In this document: positions 60,286-64,000 of the stretch, piece after piece
How the letters are laid out: every line of letters begins with the position of its first letter
How positions within the stretch are numbered: the stretch's first letter is position 1
NCBI GenBank assembly: GCA_030770425.1
Contig: JASJFT010000212.1
Location: 1-64,000, forward strand
From: Darksidea phi
Lineage: Eukaryota > Ascomycota > Dothideomycetes > Pleosporales > Lentitheciaceae
Reading direction: 5' to 3'
DNA: 64,000 bases
Notes under the pieces: model-generated
What the model saw: only the letters and a program-made list of their open reading frames with translations
The model's database searches: none
What the model was told of the DNA's origin: nothing
Program-made: the position numbers and the translations under genes

Positions 60286-61302
60286 ATGGACTTTCACAAG
60301 CGTCCTCAGATCCAATTGTCTTTTGATGTCCTAGAAGCCACCGTAGATTCCACAGGCACCGCTCGGGACTTGTGGGAGAGGATATATGCAATCGGTGACG
60401 AGTTTGCTTGCCGTGGTGAGAACCTTTCATTGCGTCTCAAAACCATCTTGAATGCGAAGGATATGCCTAACACTGAGCAGGATTTGGAAATCTATCACCT
60501 CTACTCTCTAGTGGAACAAGAGGCAGTCACCCAAACGCGTCTCGAGGATATGCAACAAACCTCCCTAATTGATTTTGAAAATGCTGATATTGGCGTGATG
60601 AGAATTGCATTTTTTCAGCAACGAATGGCATGCTTGCGCGCGCAAGTCGACCTCTTTGGAGACCGCACTGCGATCGAGAAGCATGCCCAACTCTCAGGCT
60701 TCGCGAAAGAGGTACAGGGCAGGCTTGACATGATCGAAGAAGATATTGGCAGGCTGACCCAGCAAATGGAGGACATCGGGCCTATTTTCGCCGTGGCTAG
60801 TCGCGACTTTCGCAGCCGCATCGGACGAGGCGAGTTGGTCAATGACCCGCTTCGAGGCTGGATTGACCATAACTATCTTCGCAGTATTGGTGGCCCCACA
60901 CGCATCACTGACTTCTCTACGCCCGTCTCTCACGATGAGATCGACGATATATCATGTCCGGTCTGCTTGGAGGCGTTCACCAGCACACGACAGGCAGTGC
61001 GTCTCACCGCATGCTCGCACGTTATCGATGCTGTCTGCCTCGACAGCTGGGTCAACTCTATTGCTGATAAGTGCAACGCATGTGTGCTGTGTCGCCAGGA
61101 ATTGTTCACCAGGCAACCCCGCGAGCCGACCGGATACTTGGAATGGTTTTTCAACCTGCAGAGCCGGCATGCCGAACTGCAGCAGCAAATCGAGGGGCTT
61201 CGATCTGATGCTCAACATCTAGTCGAGATCATGGAGGAAATCCAGCCTAGCCGAGTTACTCAATCACTTAGTCGCAAAGCCTATATAGCACCTTTCTCTT
61301 AG
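60286..61302 (+). CDS. RING-finger protein, upstream member of a tandem pair
   Basis: Predicted E3 ubiquitin ligase-like protein. The frame is open from 60112, but I prefer ATG 60286 (MDFHKRPQIQ), since the upstream part looks like 5' UTR; this gives 338 aa in one exon. Order: an alpha-helical region of about 200 residues rich in Glu/Gln, with coiled-coil potential near residues 130-170 (QGRLDMIEEDIGRLTQQMED), then a RING-type motif at about residues 223-270 (CPVC, CSHVIDAVC, CVLC), then a coiled-coil tail (LQSRHAELQQQIEGLRSD). The usual spacing C-x-H-x2-[H/C]-x2-C has Asp (CSHVIDAVC) at the fifth ligand. The motif CRQELFT after the RING recurs in the next gene. Confidence 0.75.
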   Translation: MDFHKRPQIQLSFDVLEATVDSTGTARDLWERIYAIGDEFACRGENLSLRLKTILNAKDMPNTEQDLEIYHLYSLVEQEAVTQTRLEDMQQTSLIDFENADIGVMRIAFFQQRMACLRAQVDLFGDRTAIEKHAQLSGFAKEVQGRLDMIEEDIGRLTQQMEDIGPIFAVASRDFRSRIGRGELVNDPLRGWIDHNYLRSIGGPTRITDFSTPVSHDEIDDISCPVCLEAFTSTRQAVRLTACSHVIDAVCLDSWVNSIADKCNACVLCRQELFTRQPREPTGYLEWFFNLQSRHAELQQQIEGLRSDAQHLVEIMEEIQPSRVTQSLSRKAYIAPFS

Positions 61303-61750
61303 TGATCTTAGCGAGCACTATCCGATTCATTTTTAACTACCGGGGCTTTTAAATCAAGGCTAATTTATCTAATACAAACATTCATTATCACATTACATCT
61401 ATCAACGAGTTACATCTGTCATCATATCGCGTAAATGATTATCGTGCTGTTTCTCGTAATCGCTTCCCGAATAACCTCGCTCTATCCTTCTCGTTAGCGC
61501 AAATACGCATTGAGATACGTTGACCTTGTTGAATTGGAGTGATTCAGTCGCCTTCCGAATGGCCACTATAAGTGGTCTCTTAACACAACACCTACACTCT
61601 ATGGCGCACATCGCCATCTACACAGGATGGTACGGGTATTTTCACAATGCACCGTTACAATAGTCTTATATTGTTCACCATTTATCTACATCCCAAACCA
61701 CTATATATTTTGCATCACACTGTCGAACAACTACTCACTAATCTATTCTC
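61303..61750. other. Intergenic region between RING genes
   Basis: About 450 bp with short ORFs only (for example 61402-61617 minus). A TATATATTTTG stretch near 61701 could be a core promoter element for the next gene. The 5' end of that gene is not resolved, so part of an upstream exon may be here. Confidence 0.4.
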
Positions 61751-61754
61751 TTAG

Positions 61755-62748
61755 ACCGTGACGCGCAACCGACTCAAGACTATAGGACAGGGTGGGAATC
61801 TATAGACAATACCAATATAGCTGCCAACCACCAGAACGACCAGGACCTCAACTCAGTCCTTTCTTACATCGCCCGTACACTCCCCATAGGCCAGTTCTAC
61901 GTGCGACGTTCAGCACCCTCTCAAGATCTCATTCGCCGCCTCGGCTTGTCCGAGGATTCCCGACTGGCATATCGCTCACCACCTCAAACATCTATTCTGC
62001 AAGGTGCTCACGAGGATAGCTTCATGTACTACGTTTCCGACATGGGCTTGCCTCTTGGGGAAAACTCACAGCTTCGAAAGGACATCGGCGCGCACTATGA
62101 AAGATTGCGCTTTCTGGGTGTATACTTCTCGACACATCTCGATGCATATGCTTGCCTCGATCCTACAAAGACCACCGGAGATGTTTTAAGATCTGTAGAA
62201 TTGTTGGATGAAATTGACAACATAAGAATTGGGGGTGTGCATAATGATGACACCTCTAAATCTTGGGAAAAGAGCTAGAAAATTGTGCGAAATTTGCCTT
62301 CTCAAATCGCCACAGGTTATACATGACGCGGAAAGATGATTTTGATGGGATGGACCCGATTGAGAGTCTTGATATTGATTACGCAGATTGGAGGTTGGAC
62401 TTGTCCAAGGGGTGGGATCCGGACAGAGAGCTACGCCGACTGCTGGCGGAAATGAGGGTAGAACGGCAGCGAGTCTTCGAACGCTACAACGCCGCCGCCA
62501 AACTGGAGCCTGTACGTGGACAGATTCCCGTCCACATATTCACTACACCCATTCCCGCCACTAGTGTCGACCAATATTGCAATATCTGCACCAAGACGAT
62601 CTCGCATCCTGGAGCCCTCACCCGCTCTTGTGATCACACCTATTGCCAAGTGTGTCTCGAAGCTTCGACGAGGTCTTGTGAGACAATGAGTCATACGTGC
62701 CCGGTGTGTAGACAGGAACTCTTCACCGAGCCTGATTATAGCCCGTAG
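61755..62748 (+). CDS. RING-finger protein, downstream member, 5' end unresolved
   Basis: Predicted E3 ubiquitin ligase-like protein with a complete C3HC4 RING (CNIC, CDHTYCQVC, CPVC) in the last 50 codons, followed by CRQELFTEPDYSP and stop. Two ORFs in different frames join through a 44-nt intron (62235-62278), with GTGTGC donor and GCTAG acceptor, to read DNIRIG-ENCAKFAF. The frame is open from about 61755 after a CTCTTAG acceptor-like site. The only in-frame ATG is 62024 (MYYVSDMGL), giving about 226 aa, or more if an upstream exon supplies the start. Upstream of the RING are acidic, helix-rich segments (DRELRRLLAEMRVERQRV). Shared CRQELFT and order suggest a diverged tandem duplicate of the neighbouring gene. 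Confidence 0.65.
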
Positions 62749-62754
62749 TAGTAA

Positions 62755-62910
62755 GCTCAAGTGGAGGAGTATAGCAAGAAGCTAGAGAGTATAGATAATT
62801 CCATAGCGCTAGTGGAGAGTGTTATGAGGAGTATACAGTGGTTTTGGAAGGAGCTGGAGTTGGAGCTGCGGCTTGGTTACCGTAAGTGGGGACGGAGCAC
62901 CCTACTTTAG
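62755..62910 (+). pseudogene. In-frame tail after three consecutive stop codons
   Basis: Directly after TAG TAG TAA (62746-62754), the same frame stays open for 51 codons with a coiled-coil-like composition (EEYSKKLESIDNS, FWKELELELRLGYRKW) before TAG at 62908. The neighbouring RING gene also has a helical tail after its RING. The tail may thus be the former C-terminus, cut off by stops that would be Gln codons before C-to-T change. No intron of workable size removes them. Confidence 0.4.
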
Positions 62911-64000
62911 TAGTTTGTACACGCAACGTGGCGGCGACGTCTAGAAATTCGATATTTAAAGATTCGGGTTTCGCTCGTCCTATTCATAGAGACTATGCAA
63001 GCCTTCTAGAACATTGATATCTTGGTGATTTATAGGTTTAGCTGCGAGTCTGCTTGCATATGCTCTATAATCTCACCTTTTCAAGGAACCCGCTTGTTAT
63101 TGAATTAAGAAGTATGATGAATTATGATTTCCATTGCATTTGCTCTTTAAGGTTATTCTATCGTGAGGCAGTGTAAAAGCTCAGAAGGTTGCTACACGTT
63201 CTTCCCTCCTCATCGCATATCATGTGTTGCCTATAGTTCCAAGCCCAAGCTTAGAGAAGCTCACCAGTTCCATGCTCATCCTTATCATCCTATGCTGGTG
63301 GATTGGTGATATTGTGGGGGGAAAGTGAGCCTGCGTTCTCCTCGAGCTCGATCGCGCCACAGTTTGTACCAACTTATTACGTTTGAGGTGATTCAAACGT
63401 TTTACGCTAATCGGTGTCGTGCTACGTCGGCTAATAAAGTGACGAGGTCGTCAACGGCAATCCCGAGGGGCGCGGTGTATGTATATGTGATCGACTCTCC
63501 AGCCCCGAGTGCAACGCTCATCTAGCCCCTATCGAATTTCTCCGACGCGAGTATTTCGAGAGGAAGTTACTCTATTACGGGTTAGCGTGGCCCGGCAGAT
63601 CTTCCAGGCACTTGGATCATAAAGACGCCACTTCAGCTCAGCCTAGGACGCTCTATCAACAAAGATAGAAATAACATATTAGCGCGCATCCGCATTAACG
63701 ATACCCAGAGGTCCAGTGTGCAACAGTCTGTATATTTTCGGAGGTAAGAGCTTATCTTTTTATGGCAGTCCCCGTTTCCACTTGTGTCGCGTAGGCGCCG
63801 CAGGCCTTAGATACTTAGAGGAAGCTGGGAGAGCAAGCCAAAAGCAAACAAATTGGGCTGGCTGAGTTCCAGCTTGAGACCTAGCTCTTTGGATCTTCAA
63901 TGGACGGAACGCGCCACAAAATCTATTCGTCCAATCAGAAAGAACGCCCCGCTATCTATGCACCTTTTGGCGAGAAACTTCGTGTCCGGAATTCTTCGCT
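62911..64000. other. Right end of window, no gene seen
   Basis: About 1.1 kb of GC-balanced sequence. Only short ORFs occur (for example 63325-63525 plus), without domain, splice continuity or codon pattern. A gene could begin beyond the window edge. Confidence 0.4.

Noticed and set aside
61901..62023. Start of the second RING gene at 61901
   Set aside because: The codon is GTG, not a normal eukaryotic start. The frame continues upstream to an acceptor-like site, so I left the 5' end unresolved.
1..64000. CRISPR arrays, tRNA or rRNA genes, bacterial-type operons
   Set aside because: I looked for regular spacer arrays, tRNA B-box strings and rRNA stretches and saw none. Introns and RIP show a fungal genome, so operon features do not apply.

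Overview
The window looks like a filamentous ascomycete, probably a dothideomycete of the Pleosporales type. Short introns of about 45-60 nt with CTAAC/CTAAT branch sites interrupt most genes. The protein families are typical fungal ones. GC-balanced gene blocks alternate sharply with very AT-rich blocks in which CpA and its complement TpG are almost absent while CpG and CpT persist, the signature of repeat-induced point mutation (RIP). The order is inferred, not proven.

Layout. (1) 86-4870: RIP-degraded Ty3/Gypsy relic on the minus strand, with an LTR-like block at 4186-4750. (2) 5146-15002: gene island. It holds a 10-exon amino-acid/GABA-type permease, a 5-exon rhodopsin-domain (SAT4/PTH11-like) membrane protein, a GNAT acetyltransferase, a CmcJ/AsaB-like (GA4-desaturase family) oxidoreductase and a DHA1-type MFS transporter. 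A 26-bp minisatellite and a small RIPed insertion lie between genes. (3) 15460-47900: a 32-kb RIPed block built mainly from four copies of one Ty3/Gypsy chromovirus family. Copy A (15859-22897, +) stands alone. Copy D (25507-46481, -) was split by later insertions of copies B (28508-35433, +) and C (37301-44301, +). All four have LTRs of equal length within the copy and 5-bp target duplications. With B and C removed, D is 7038 bp against 7039 bp for A. A poly(A)-tailed retroposon (two copies), long inverted repeats around D and a second LTR-like block fill the rest. (4) 47900-52600: GC-balanced but with no confident gene; a decayed minisatellite lies at 51262-51412. (5) 52631-62748: second gene island, with a HerA/FtsK-like P-loop ATPase with an acidic N-terminal half, a flavin monooxygenase with a 7-nt microexon, and two tandem RING-finger proteins. 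(6) The last 1.1 kb shows no gene.

How the genes may work together. The permease, oxidoreductase, MFS exporter, acetyltransferase and the distant flavin monooxygenase have an accessory or secondary-metabolism flavour. No backbone synthase (PKS, NRPS, terpene cyclase) is visible, so I do not call a cluster. Exon models were built by hand from splice signals and reading-frame continuity; they close in frame with family motifs continuing across the junctions, but no transcript evidence was available. No tRNA, rRNA or CRISPR array was recognised.
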